64,000 bases of DNA from Lichenostomus cassidix (taxonomy: Eukaryota > Chordata > Aves > Passeriformes > Meliphagidae): the NCBI GenBank assembly GCA_008360975.2, contig CM039184.1, forward strand, positions 38,179,797 through 38,243,796. Direction: 5' to 3'. Positions within the stretch are counted from its first letter, which is position 1; the number at the start of each line of letters is the position of its first letter. The translations under genes and the position numbers were made by a program. A model generated the notes under the pieces. It saw nothing but the letters and a program-made list of their open reading frames with translations. It was not told the DNA's origin and did not search any database. Positions 13,501-24,400 of the stretch are shown here, in pieces.

Positions 13501-16500
13501 GATTTCCACATCCTCCCCACCCTGCCCTTTAAATTAGTTTATACTGTCACACTTCTACAATAAAGGATTTTAAAGGTTCTTTTCTTTTACTAAAGGTGAA
13601 ACTCTATTTCTCCTAAATACGAGGAAACAGTTTTGCAGTTACCAGGACTGCCAAGCATGTAAAATTATGATTTTGGAAACAAGTGAAGCCATTCTTGTAT
13701 GCAAATTTTTACATTCTGCTGCTTTTTTGAAAATACTTTTATTACATATGCTACGTTATCTCAAGGAGAATCGTAAAAATATACCACAGATTAGAAAAAA
13801 AATTTAATTTCCAATGGTAAGAAAAATGAAAAAGCTGGACCAGAGAAATGCATTGCTGTAACAGCCAGTTATAAAAGTTTGGAAGGAAATGCTAGTTGCT
13901 TGAGTCCACTGCTATGCTGGCTCTACCACAGGATTCAGGAATAATTAAGGGAAAAACACTGAAATCCTTTTTGAGGTACTTTTTTATTTTCTCTTTTTAT
14001 TTTATATACAGAAAGCATAACCATTTTGCGGTGGAGGCTCAGGCAACCAGGGCTCCTTTCCATAGAAATGAAATGCTCACTTGACAGTAGTGTCCTTAGA
14101 AATGTGAACTGAGATGCTCCACTCTGGTGAGTTAGGAGTTCCTAGGGTCACACAGGGCAGCAGAACTGTAGGTGCTTGCTGTTTCTTGCATTCAGTCTAT
14201 GGAATGAGATATGATTCTTATGCATAGCTGTCTTGGCTCTGAATATCTAATTTCTACCTGAACAACACTTCATTTTCCCCAATATTTTTCTTGGTTTCTC
14301 ATCTAGTCAATTAATGAGATCAGAATCTCATTTATTTCCCTATTTCCTATTTCTGTGTAATGTTGCTACTTCCTCTGTTGTGACTTCAGATGCTATTGTT
14401 TATAATAAATCTTATGAGTTTTATCTCCTGGTTTCAAAGGGTCTGTCAAAATGTTAGGAAAAGAAACATTAGTAATATGATCTGAAACTGCATTCCCTTT
14501 TGAAACACTTGGCACTTTACATCAGAAAGTTAGTAGTATTCTCTATTTATTTTCACAAATATTTTTAAAACATCTCATCCTTTGAGAATGGCCATCAGTA
14601 TATTTTTTCCCCAGCTGGAGATGGTGTCAGTAAAAGCATAGCACATTTACAGCTAGTGACAAGTTCTTGACTGACTGTGGCCAGCAAGGGGTGCTTACGA
14701 ATGCAACAGTCAAACTCTTTTCCTGAGAGACTGTGCTCTTGCTTTACAAGGTCCAGCTTCTACTGACTTAGTGATCAATTTGATATCTTGTTTCAGAATC
14801 TCTGTTTTGAGCAGGTACATTAGACAACATCAAACTAGCCCCCTTCAAGAAAGCTTGTTATGTATGAATATCCTTGACCTTATGTGAGATGTTATGGATC
14901 TGGTTCAGGTAGCATTTTTGTCGTGTTGTGAGGGCAAAATTGTAGTTGAACTTAAAATTCCTGCTGGTTTTTGGAGCATAGGTAATGTACTGCCACTGAG
15001 AAAAACACAGAGGGGAAGGCAAAAGGGAATAAATCCCACTGCTTGTAGCTCCTATGTCCTTAAAGCATACAGATCAGTTTGGCTTTGGTTTTTGTGGGGT
15101 CTTTTGTTTTGGCTTGCTTTGGGTTTTTTTAATAAATTGAGTATTTCTCACATTTTATAAGAATACTCCACTTATCTTCTTGTAGCAAAATTCACTCTTC
15201 TTTCCCCCATCTAACTAGTAAAACTTTTGACTAGTTTTTACAACAGCTAAATAGAACAGATAAAAGAATAAAATCCATAGATGAAGAAAATCCATGCTGA
15301 TTTACCTATATGTTAGCAAATTAACACCTGTTCACTATAATCCTTCACCACAACTGACTCATGTCTAACTACATATGTCCTCTGGTTGCTGTCTCTGAAT
15401 ATTTGTCTGCCTTCTTTAGGCTGTCTTGAATAACAGTGATTTCAGCCAGAGTGTTTATCTCAAAAGATGCTTTTCCTATTGTGTTCCGCATTAAAAAAAA
15501 CTATTTAGTGATCCTGATTCTTACACTTAGACTGCTTTTGTTAAATGGGAACCAGATTTATTGTCTGATTTAACACAAAAATACCAAGAACAGTGTTTCC
15601 TTACAATATTAGTGATTATACAAATTGGTCAAAATTTGTAAGTAAGAGAAAAGTGTATGATTACTGGTATGCACAGATAGATATCTATTTCTGTGGTAGT
15701 CCTTCTGTGCTGATTTTGGTAGGCTGAAGATACCACTTTAGGTAAACGTGGTCAGTCGAAACAATCGGGACTGGATTTTGAATATCTAAATTACTAGAGA
15801 ATTTTTGGTGACTATAGTAAATATTTTTTTCACTCTGTTAGAGCTAAGTATTTTTATTTAGCTGGTAGTTAAATTCAAATGTGAATGTTACTAAAAATTG
15901 CAAAACATTTTCCTATGACAATATGGGAATAAAATCCCTTCAGTGACTTCCATATGTTTGGTCCACATCAAAACAAGGTAGCTTGTAAAAATAATCACTG
16001 TGACTGCAAATACTGGTTGATATCTATACCACTTCCTAACATACTTTACTAAAATTACATTGCGTTAAATTGAAAACAACCCTTTATATTTTCCAAGGTT
16101 TGATTTTCAAAAATAAGGAAAATTAAAGAGCTTTGTCTTTTAAGACATAAAGATGGAAACTGTAAATAAGCCTAAGATTTGGATTTTAAAATAATTTGAA
16201 AGACACGTAGATGCAGTTAGTAAAAGTGTCAAATATTTGGTTTTGTTGGAAGATTAGGATATAATGAATTTTTGAGTAAGAGAAGTAAATTCTTCCCCTC
16301 TACCTGATGGCTTGAAAATGATGAGTACTACTGAGGACGTAGAAAAAATGGATTGGAACCAGTCAAGCAGCAATTCTAATAAGCACATGGGTCTGAGACT
16401 TCCTTTAAGTAGATTTCTTGTGACAAGTTATTAACATGGCTTAACATGGCAGACCTTGAGGATATCAAGAACAAAGACTGTGAAGTGTGATTGTTGTGAA

Positions 16501-17120
16501 CAGGTTCACATGCTTCTGTAGCAATACTGAAACAGCAGGCATCAAGGAATGTTCAGTATAATTAACATATCAACCTGAAGGATCCTTCATATGTATGTCT
16601 GCTTCTTATTATCCAAAATAGAGGATACTCACTATATTTTCTGTGATTACTCTAAGTGATTCATTTCCTACAGATGCACAGTGAGCTCCACTTCTGAATT
16701 AATTAGTGTATCTATATATGTGTGTTGTCTCTACAAAAGCAATTCTGTTGGTCAGAAATTACATGAAGTCTTTCCCTAATCTGAAATTAATACATAGTAG
16801 TGTTTTATTCACCCCAAAAAACAGATGGGACAAGACAATGACTAATACAATCTGAAGTTCTCAGTATTTAGGCCTTGTGGAAAGTACAGGCAGCCTAAAG
16901 TCTAGGGGTAAGAGCCTATAGCTGAGAATACATTATCACTAACTCCAGAATTCATGTTGTTATCATTAACCTTGACAAAGTAAACATGAACTCACCACTA
17001 GTGAGTGTTCTCTCCTAGCCTGTCCTGTTTCTATTTTTGTATTATGTAAACTTTAATGGCAATAAAGAACATTTTCCTTTGATTGCAGGCGTCTTTCTCT
17101 ATCCAGCACATAGTGAGAAT
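10556..17120. other. Long unique non-coding stretch
   Basis: About 6.5 kb without a recognisable gene or interspersed repeat. It holds a polypyrimidine tract (10866-10914), a T17 run (11456-11472), a POU-octamer-like site at 13699-13706 and a perfect 10-bp tandem duplication at 16431-16450. Open frames (up to 88 codons at 14894-15160) show no domain, and the last is padded by Phe/Leu/Trp codons from T-rich sequence. Confidence 0.5.
10866..10914. repeat. Polypyrimidine tract (CCTTTT-like)
   Basis: A 49-base run of T and C with a single G at about 10885. It is built from repeated CCTTTT/CCCTTT units forming an imperfect mirror repeat. It is low-complexity DNA with triplex (H-DNA) potential and no coding content. 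Confidence 0.8.
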
Positions 17121-17594
17121 TGTTGTGGTTTAGGAATGGTACTCCCCCATCCAGTGTCCCTGTTTGAAGAGTCACTGACACTCTTCAAACCATGCGCCAC
17201 TCTGTAGCTCCCTGCTTTCCCTTCCCCCTTCCCCCTGTGGCAGGCTGGAGAGGAGAGTTGGAGGTCCAGAAGGTAAAGATCACAGGTTGAGATAAGAACA
17301 ATTTATTGGAAACAGCAATGACACAAGGAAACACACAGTAACAGCAACAGTACTAATGACAGAGGGTACAAGAAAGAACAGATTCATTTGGGTAGCCCAG
17401 GACGACACAAAACACCAGACAGCTCCCTCTGCCACGTTTACTCTACTGGACAAGAACCCCTTCTCCTCACAAGAAAGTCCCTTTCCTCCGCCTCCAGCAA
17501 TGATATGAGGTGATATAGAATAACCTCTGGGTCCTAGCCATGCCCCCTCCCAGCAATTGTAATGATTAACCCTGTCCTTTCCGGAACCAGGACA
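17121..17594 (-). mobile_element. Avian endogenous retrovirus LTR (solo-type)
   Basis: Seen: on the plus strand it opens with 'tgttgtggttta' (17121) and closes with 'ccggaaccaggaca' (17594), giving TG...CA termini. On the minus strand the LTR therefore begins 'TGTCCTGGTTCC', as in a common family of avian ERV LTRs. The segment 'ttgagataagaacaatttat' (17287-17306), also typical of that family, carries an AATAAA polyadenylation signal on the minus strand (17302-17307). That places U3 to the right and U5 to the left. Length, about 474 bp, is LTR-like. No gag or pol sequence follows within the next kilobase, so it looks like a solo LTR left by recombination. The flanking five bases ('agaat' and 'ggcat') are not a perfect target-site duplication, so the ends or age remain uncertain. 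The 139-codon minus frame at 17280-17699 crosses the LTR edge and is not considered a gene. Confidence 0.75.
17162..17190. repeat. Perfect 11-bp inverted repeat inside the LTR
   Basis: Arms 17162-17172 and 17180-17190 are exact reverse complements around a 7-base loop (cactgac). On the minus-strand LTR it lies about 110 bases after the AATAAA signal, in the presumed U5. Confidence 0.85.
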
Positions 17595-18670
17595 GGCATT
17601 CAGTGGGAAATAGGGGGCAAAAGCAGAGGAAAGCATTCTGTATATGGCTGGAGGAGCAGCTACCACTTGCTCTGCAGCTGGTGTTTGGCAGGCTAACATG
17701 TCTCCTTCAGATTGTCACATCCTTACCTGAGCAGCCTACAGACCTTTGTCTTTACCTTCTGGTCCCAAAGCATATTGTGGTGTGTGGCTTTGGAATCATA
17801 GATCCTAAGTCATTGTCCTCTTTGTGAAAATACGTGTTCTTCTGGAGATATATAGATGTATATATAGTAGTCTAATCAGCAAAGTAGAATTTCACTTCTA
17901 ATTATTTTCTGATTTCTGTGCTGTTTCATGTATCAAGCTGAAACATTGAAATAGTTATCAATAATTTTTGAGATTCATTGTGAAAGCTTAATATTATTAT
18001 TTGAATTTTTAAAAATATATAATAATAATATAAAGTAAATTATCATTTTCAATACTCCCTCCCCCAATTAATGAATGTTCACTGCTTTTTCAGATCCCCA
18101 AAAAGTATACTATGCTTCTAACCTCTAATTTAAAGCATAAAATATAACTTAGTTTTAATATATAAAAGGATGCACTGGAGGCAAGCATATGAAGTATGTG
18201 CACTGCAAAGGATATTGGTTTGCAGCCTGTATTTTGAAATATGCCTATTCAGGCATACCGCTAAAAATCAACTTTCATTGTAGCCAGTGGTATTTTGACA
18301 TGCAGAACATCTCTTAGTAGGAAGTAGGACCTTGCCAGGTCAGTCTCATGAAGAGAAAAAGAAATCTGAAAATAAGATTGGACACTACCTAACAAAAGGC
18401 TCCTACAACATTCTTTGTAAGATAAATTAGAATATCCAGTGGTAGGTTGTGACAAAAATGTATATATTTAGCAGTCTTTTAACAACAGCAGTTGATTTTG
18501 CAACAGAAAGATAAAGAAGGTCTCCATATGCTGAAGACACTGTCTATACTGAATGCTTCAAAAGTATCACTAAAAGTTTATCTTAAGAAAAATATTTTTG
18601 TGGTTAGGAGATATACTAATTATATGTATATCTATGTATTTGTATGTAATTCTGTGTATATATGTTCCAG
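17595..18670. other. Sequence between two LTR pieces, no gene seen
   Basis: No retroviral coding motif could be recognised, so this does not look like proviral interior. It contains short A/T-rich low-complexity DNA (about 18000-18050) and frames up to 74 codons with no domain. Confidence 0.45.
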
Positions 18671-18772
18671 TGCCATGGTTTAACCTCAGCTAGCAACTAA
18701 GTACCATTCAGCTGCTTGCTCATCCCTCTCAACAGCAGGATCAGAGAGAGAATGGAAAGATTGAAAGTAGGA
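18671..18772 (-). mobile_element. Truncated avian ERV LTR fragment
   Basis: Plus-strand sequence 'tgccatggtttaacctcagc' (18671-18690) follows the conserved end of a widespread avian LTR. It continues with 'tagcaactaagtaccattca' (18691-18710), a 'gctgcttgctcatccctct' block (18711-18729) and an 'agagagaatgg' block near 18745. The match fades after about 18772, so most of the LTR is missing. Orientation is the same as the LTR 1.1 kb to the left, but the two differ enough to be separate insertions or different subfamilies. Confidence 0.7.
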
Positions 18773-21264
18773 ATATGTATGGATTTCTTTCAAATAGTAT
18801 TAAAAAGTTTTCAGAGGACCATTTTTAAACATACATTACAAGATTTCCCACTTTCTTTTCATATCTCTGCAATGCAATATGATTATGAACAGAAGTAAAT
18901 GTTAGAGAGTGCAAGGCCGTAATTTTATGTCTTCTGTTCTAGTTCAGAGTATGTATTGATTGTTTTCACATTAACCACTCTAACTCCAACACCATTAAAG
19001 GATTAATATATATTCTTAAAATTTCATTTTCCATTATAGCCAAGCAACAAGCACAGACTCTCTAGATGTAGTACCTAAGAGTGGCACAGCATATTCCAGG
19101 CAATAAACTGCAAAATTTTATACGATCATATGATTTTACTCTTCAAAAATTGTTCAGACATTCTCAATATAGATGACTTTAAAGTATGTACGTTTCTTAG
19201 ATTTCTACTATACCATGGTCCCCCGGCAAAGATTTCATGGGGAAAGAATTTTCCTTGGAAGTGGGCAATTAGCTAAAGAAAAAAGAATTAATTTCTTATC
19301 ACTTAGCCAGAGTTATAGAAGTAACTGTAATCTCTCATATCTATTTTTCATTTAAGTCTCCAAGTTATTTGCTAAGCTGGAGGAGAAGAAGAAAAAAGGG
19401 AACAAACTTAAATCCACTGACACTCTTATATCAATGAGAAAGCTTCTGCTTGCTGAAGAAACAAGATTAGTACCTCTAAAAAAAAATTGCACCAAAATCC
19501 AACCTATTAAATAGCTGGCCACTGCTATCTAAATAAGGAAAAATATTTACATTAAACATCTGAATCAGCTCACATAGTGGAGTGATTTCATTTAAGGACA
19601 AGAGGAATGTGGGTTAAATATTTGAGAAAGATAATTTACTGACGTGTTACATATGTGTGTGTGTTTGTCACTGGAAAATGCACATATGTATGTACATAAC
19701 ATGTAAATACAAAGCTACAAGTAATTAGAACCATTGGAACTCTTCAATAATGGAGCTGTGGTGCAATTGGCTTATGAAGCCTTCATTTGAAGGAATGCTC
19801 CGTTTAATTCAGTTTAGGCAATATGTCTTAAGCTCTCATTCTGCAAATTGCAATAATATGGGTAACCTCTTACCCCTGCAAGGAAATGCATCAAGTAATT
19901 TGCCATATTGCAGTCATGTCATCTAAGGGTCTGGAGTTATCTTGTAAACACTGTTTCATAGAACCCTAAACACAAAATAAAAGAAACATAATAAGCCCTT
20001 TCCTATTGTGGTATCATCCTGCATTTAGTTCAAAGTAGTTCAATTTGTCTAGCAGATTATCAATAGTAGAAATAAGTGCATATTCCTTAATTTGTTTATA
20101 AACTGTCCTAAGCATAGTTGTTTTGAATAATAAGGATAAGTAATAAATACCTCAGGATATCACTTCAATAATGGAGCCTATTCAAAATTACAAGTTATTA
20201 AAGTAGAAGTCAGCATAATAATTTGAAATAGACGAAAGTACATTCACACCAACATTAGGACATGGCAATGAAATATTTTATTTTGGTAAAAAGTTAACAG
20301 AGAAAAGGATTATGGACAGTAAGTCACATTATGAGTGAGCTGATACATTTAGCAAGTTTTTTTGAGGTTTTTTTGTTTAAAACAGGAGCTTAAATAATTT
20401 GCTTACCAACCAAACATTTTACAATAAAGAAGTCTCACATTACAAATTTTTAGATGTCTCTTTCTCAATAGAGATAAATTGTATGTATATTTCATTGTAT
20501 TAAGCGTTAGATATCTGGATTCAATTTAAACATAAATTATTAATAATACCAAATGTATTACAGAATTTGCTTGAGTCATTTGAAATAAAATCAAAAATGT
20601 TAGGCGACAAACCCGAGAAACACTCAATAAATAAAACTACATAGTTCTAGTCTACTCAATACGTATTTTCATGCAGAATTGAGTTTGGAGAAGCATTTCA
20701 TAATTCATTGTTGGAAAAACCCTTGCTGGTTTAGTCAAGCAAGAAAATTACCCCCAAAGCCCACAAGATTTATAATGCTTAGAAAACAAAAAGAAAAAAA
20801 TGGCAACAAAAGATAAGGGCAATTCAAAACCTAATGAGACATTTTAGGCCTCATTTACATCTCTAACCTGATGCAATTCTTCAAAATGTTTTTCTTATAA
20901 ATTTGCATACTAAAAGCTTATTCTTCCCTAACCAAAATAATGATGAGATTTCCCACACTATTCTAAAGTTAGCATTAGTTTAAAAGCTACTTATAGTCAC
21001 TTCCAGACAATGACTAGTGTATTACTTTTAAATTCACACCTCTATTAGAGCTGATAGTTAAACCAAATTTTTTTTTTTTTTTATGTATGATGCATGTAAA
21101 TTTAAAACAGATGTTTTACAGATCATTACTACAAAGCACGGTAGTTTTATCAGTGAACAGCCTTTTTTGCTAAATAAGTCTATTTTTTAAAATTAAATGT
21201 AAGTTAAAAAAATCCAAGTATGTGGGTAAGTGTCTTTTGATTGGGTAAGTATCATCTGGTGAAT
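18773..21264. other. Unique DNA with a possible conserved block
   Basis: No gene. It includes a 380-base repeat-free block near 19.72-20.10 kb that looks like a conserved non-coding element (see findings) and a T15 run at 21068-21082. Frames of 60 codons (18716, 19173) show no family resemblance. Confidence 0.45.
19715..20100. promoter_or_regulatory. Candidate conserved non-coding element
   Basis: Repeat-free sequence of balanced composition, unlike its low-complexity surroundings. It has a TAATTAG homeodomain core at 19722-19728, CCATTGG at 19731-19737 and a further TTTAATTC at about 19803. No open frame spans it. Calling it regulatory is inference: no conservation data are available here. 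Confidence 0.2.
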
Positions 21265-21472
21265 AGTGTATATATGTATTTCCAAAAGGCTTTCAACGAA
21301 AACCCCTTGTCAAAGGCTTTTAGGGAAATCAAGCAGCCATGGCGTACGGAAGGTCCTTGCATGGGTAACTAATTGGTAGAAAGAAACACACTGGGCATAT
21401 GTTCCCTGTAATCAGTAACACAAATTGAAAAACTAAGGCTCCTTCACCAGAGGATACACATCCTATGGGCTA
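21265..21472 (+). mobile_element. Ancient CR1/L3-like reverse transcriptase island
   Basis: Seen: in one plus frame from 21268, the codons read VYMYFQKAFN and continue open to a TAA at 21370-21372. The middle portion resembles the segment after RT motif A in CR1/L3 elements. Downstream sequence to about 21472 still shows the 'gt..ctcaaggatc'-type RT block in diverged form. The residue at the catalytic Asp of motif A is Tyr here (codon 21277-21279), so the copy is dead. No 3' UTR is attached, so this is an isolated internal piece, probably much older than the CR1 copies at 38.9 and 60 kb. Confidence 0.65.
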
Positions 21473-24400
21473 AGTATGTCCTTGCAAATGTGTGGTTAAA
21501 GGATCAGCCTTTTAGTTCTGTTTATATTTTGGTTTAAAATTAGAATTTGAATTTGAATTGAAACTTGATACTTTCAGAAGTGGAATAAATACTGTTGTTA
21601 AAATAACAAGAGGAAACAATATCAGTTTATTCTTTATAGCTGTATATGAACTGTTTAATCTGGTTCAAAGTTTAGAATATTTCCTATTAGATTAAATATT
21701 TGGGGCTGCAGTGAGTAATGGAAATATTTAATGCAAAGGAGAAATAATATGAATATGGAGCATGTTATCATGTGTTTAAGAAGACACAAACTTTAGGTGC
21801 AAATAAGTATGATGAGTGATATCAAATATTATAAAATTATGACAGTTGTAAAATGCACGCACAATATGGATCTAAAAATTCCTTTTAAGGCATAGCCTTT
21901 ACACAGGAAAGTGCTTTTTAGGATAAATGCTTACCTAAGAATTGTTAAATTTTTTATATGCAGCCCTGAAGTGAGAAATCTGTCACCTGAAATTATCTTT
22001 GCTTTGTGTGTTTTCACACTTCTGTTAACAGTGAACTGTTGATTGATATGCACAGGAGACACCACATAAAGCAAGATTTTGGACAACATTCTGCCACTTT
22101 ATCGATTAAAAAGCTCACAAGGTTTCCTTCAATAACTGATAATAAGTAACTTGTGTTTTTATGTTAGATTTTTACATCATGCTTTGATTACATAAAAACT
22201 GTTGATCAATTTTAGACAAATAAAGGAGAGGAATAGGAATCTGAAATAATTTTCTTGAAAGTCCCCTGAAATTGGATGTTTGAGTAGAGGGGAGAGATTC
22301 AAAATTACATCCCAGTTCTGTAGAAGGAGTAAAATGAATTTAACTAAATTACTGTAATTCCTTAAATATTAGACAGTTAGAATGATATTTATGATGATTT
22401 TTACGGAGGTATCTGTTTCTTAAACAAATGAGACTACAAGTTTTTAGATACCCAGTAACATTAACATCTTAGAAACCTTTGCGAGCTGAATCTGAGCCCT
22501 TTGAGAGGTGTGATTACTATCCTAGGTGTATGGAGTATAAGTAGGTGAATACATAATTTTGTCTAACACTTCCCGATGCATATTTCTCAAACTATATTGT
22601 ATTAAAATATTAGACCAAGGTCTAGAAAATTATTCCTTAGGAAATATTTAGGCTTATGTGTCCATTCCCTATTTCAGAAATTCCTCTCTTAGTTGCTCCC
22701 TGACTCTGGAGGGGCCTTAACTCCAAATACACTGGGTTTTTGACCTAAAATAACGACAGCCCATATTTCTTTGCATGAAAAAATGCCTTGATCTTGGCAA
22801 CTGAGTAATGTTATGTCTAGCTAATTCCTAGGCATGTTTAGGGAGCCTGTGGTTTTGTCCAAGGCCAAAACAACAATCAGTCCAGCAAGGCTTCTAGGGT
22901 TACATCTGCCTTAAAGAATACTGCAGATACTAGATGCCACATGCTATTTCTGGATTGAGATGTGTAATTAGAAATTCTTCATCTCCTCCTAAAATTATGC
23001 AGAATAGAATTCAAGGCTTTTTGGGCCAGAAAAATGGCAAAAAAACCCCTCAACCTTAAATTTTAACCTCAAAACGAAAACAGTGTGGCTGAAAAAGTTA
23101 AAAAAAAAAACCAAAACAAACAACTTGGAACTTACCCCTCTTGTTTTTCTATGCAATAACCACATTGAAGCACTACATGTCAGCACCTTTACGTTCCCTA
23201 TTTCCTTTGTCTCTCCATGGCAATTCCCCTGAATAAACAGACACACTTTTTCTTCCCAGAACATGCATTAAACAGAAGAGAAATGTATCCTCCTGAAATA
23301 GTACTGCAAAATAAATTTAAAAAAAAATTTAAAAAGACTGTGGACTATCCTCTTCCTCAAATTCAGGAAAAAAACCCATGTCTTTTGGCCTCAAGTTTTA
23401 AAGATATTCTCAGAGACAAGATGCCAAGTTGAAGGAGGAACCTCATTATATGCTCTGAAATTTTATGCCTTCAAGAGACATTTCAAAGAGTTTTTATTAG
23501 ATATTGCCCATTGTCCATCTGTAAATACTTGCACAAAGACCCCTAAGTGACCTGCAGCTCAGTCTATTTGCCTTGTGCTTTGTTATAAAAACCAAACTTC
23601 GACATCCTGCATGAGAAGCTTTCTTTTAAGGAGTCTGAATTAAATACTGCAAACCAGTTGTCTAAACAGTAATGATACATGATGTAACTTCCAGCTTTGT
23701 TAGTCTCCTCTAGCTTTTTTGTTGATCAATGATCACTGTGAAAAATATAAGAAAGATTTTTCATCACTAGTAAGAGCCATGTCCACTGCAGGAAATTCTC
23801 CCAGGTCTTGTGGCAGGCAAACATACCTTCTACAGGGATTGCAAAATGTTACTGTTTCACTTAACGTGACAATGAACTTTTGTTATTCTCGTGCTTTATA
23901 AACCTCTCTGTCATAGTTATTTTCAGTAATTCTTCACCCTTCTGTTTCTTTCATCACCCGTCTACATTCATGTTGGCATACAGAACTCAAGTTAATTTCT
24001 GCCCATATGGTCTCAGTGAGTTAATCCATTTCTAGATTGTTGTACGTCAGTGCTGAGCACTCTTAAATATTTTCTTTTGCATTTCCATCTGAAAGTCAAC
24101 ATCTCACCTCCTGTCTTTCTAATATCTTTTTGTAGCAATTGCATGGATTCCTCAGAGCAAAGGGAAAATTGAAATTGTCCCTTTTTAAATTCTGTTTATT
24201 TTGTTTACTGCTTTCTGCAGCACTGGCAGCTACTGCATTATTGTCCCAGGCATTTATTTTTATTTGAATTGCATGTATTAACTAGTGACAATATTTCAAA
24301 TTAATTTAAAAAAAAAGGTCTGTGGCTGTGTTTTCCTTTAAAAATTATTTTTATTATTGCTAGGTGTTGGATGATTGAGAGAGGACAAACCTATGTATAG

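Noticed and set aside
14130..14175. 'gggtcacacagggcag' as a MIR-like SINE piece
   Set aside because: Only one short word matches and the flanks do not continue the pattern.
17280..17699. 139-codon minus open frame as a gene or retroviral protein
   Set aside because: It spans the LTR and its outer edge; LTRs of this kind do not encode proteins, and no retroviral motif is present.
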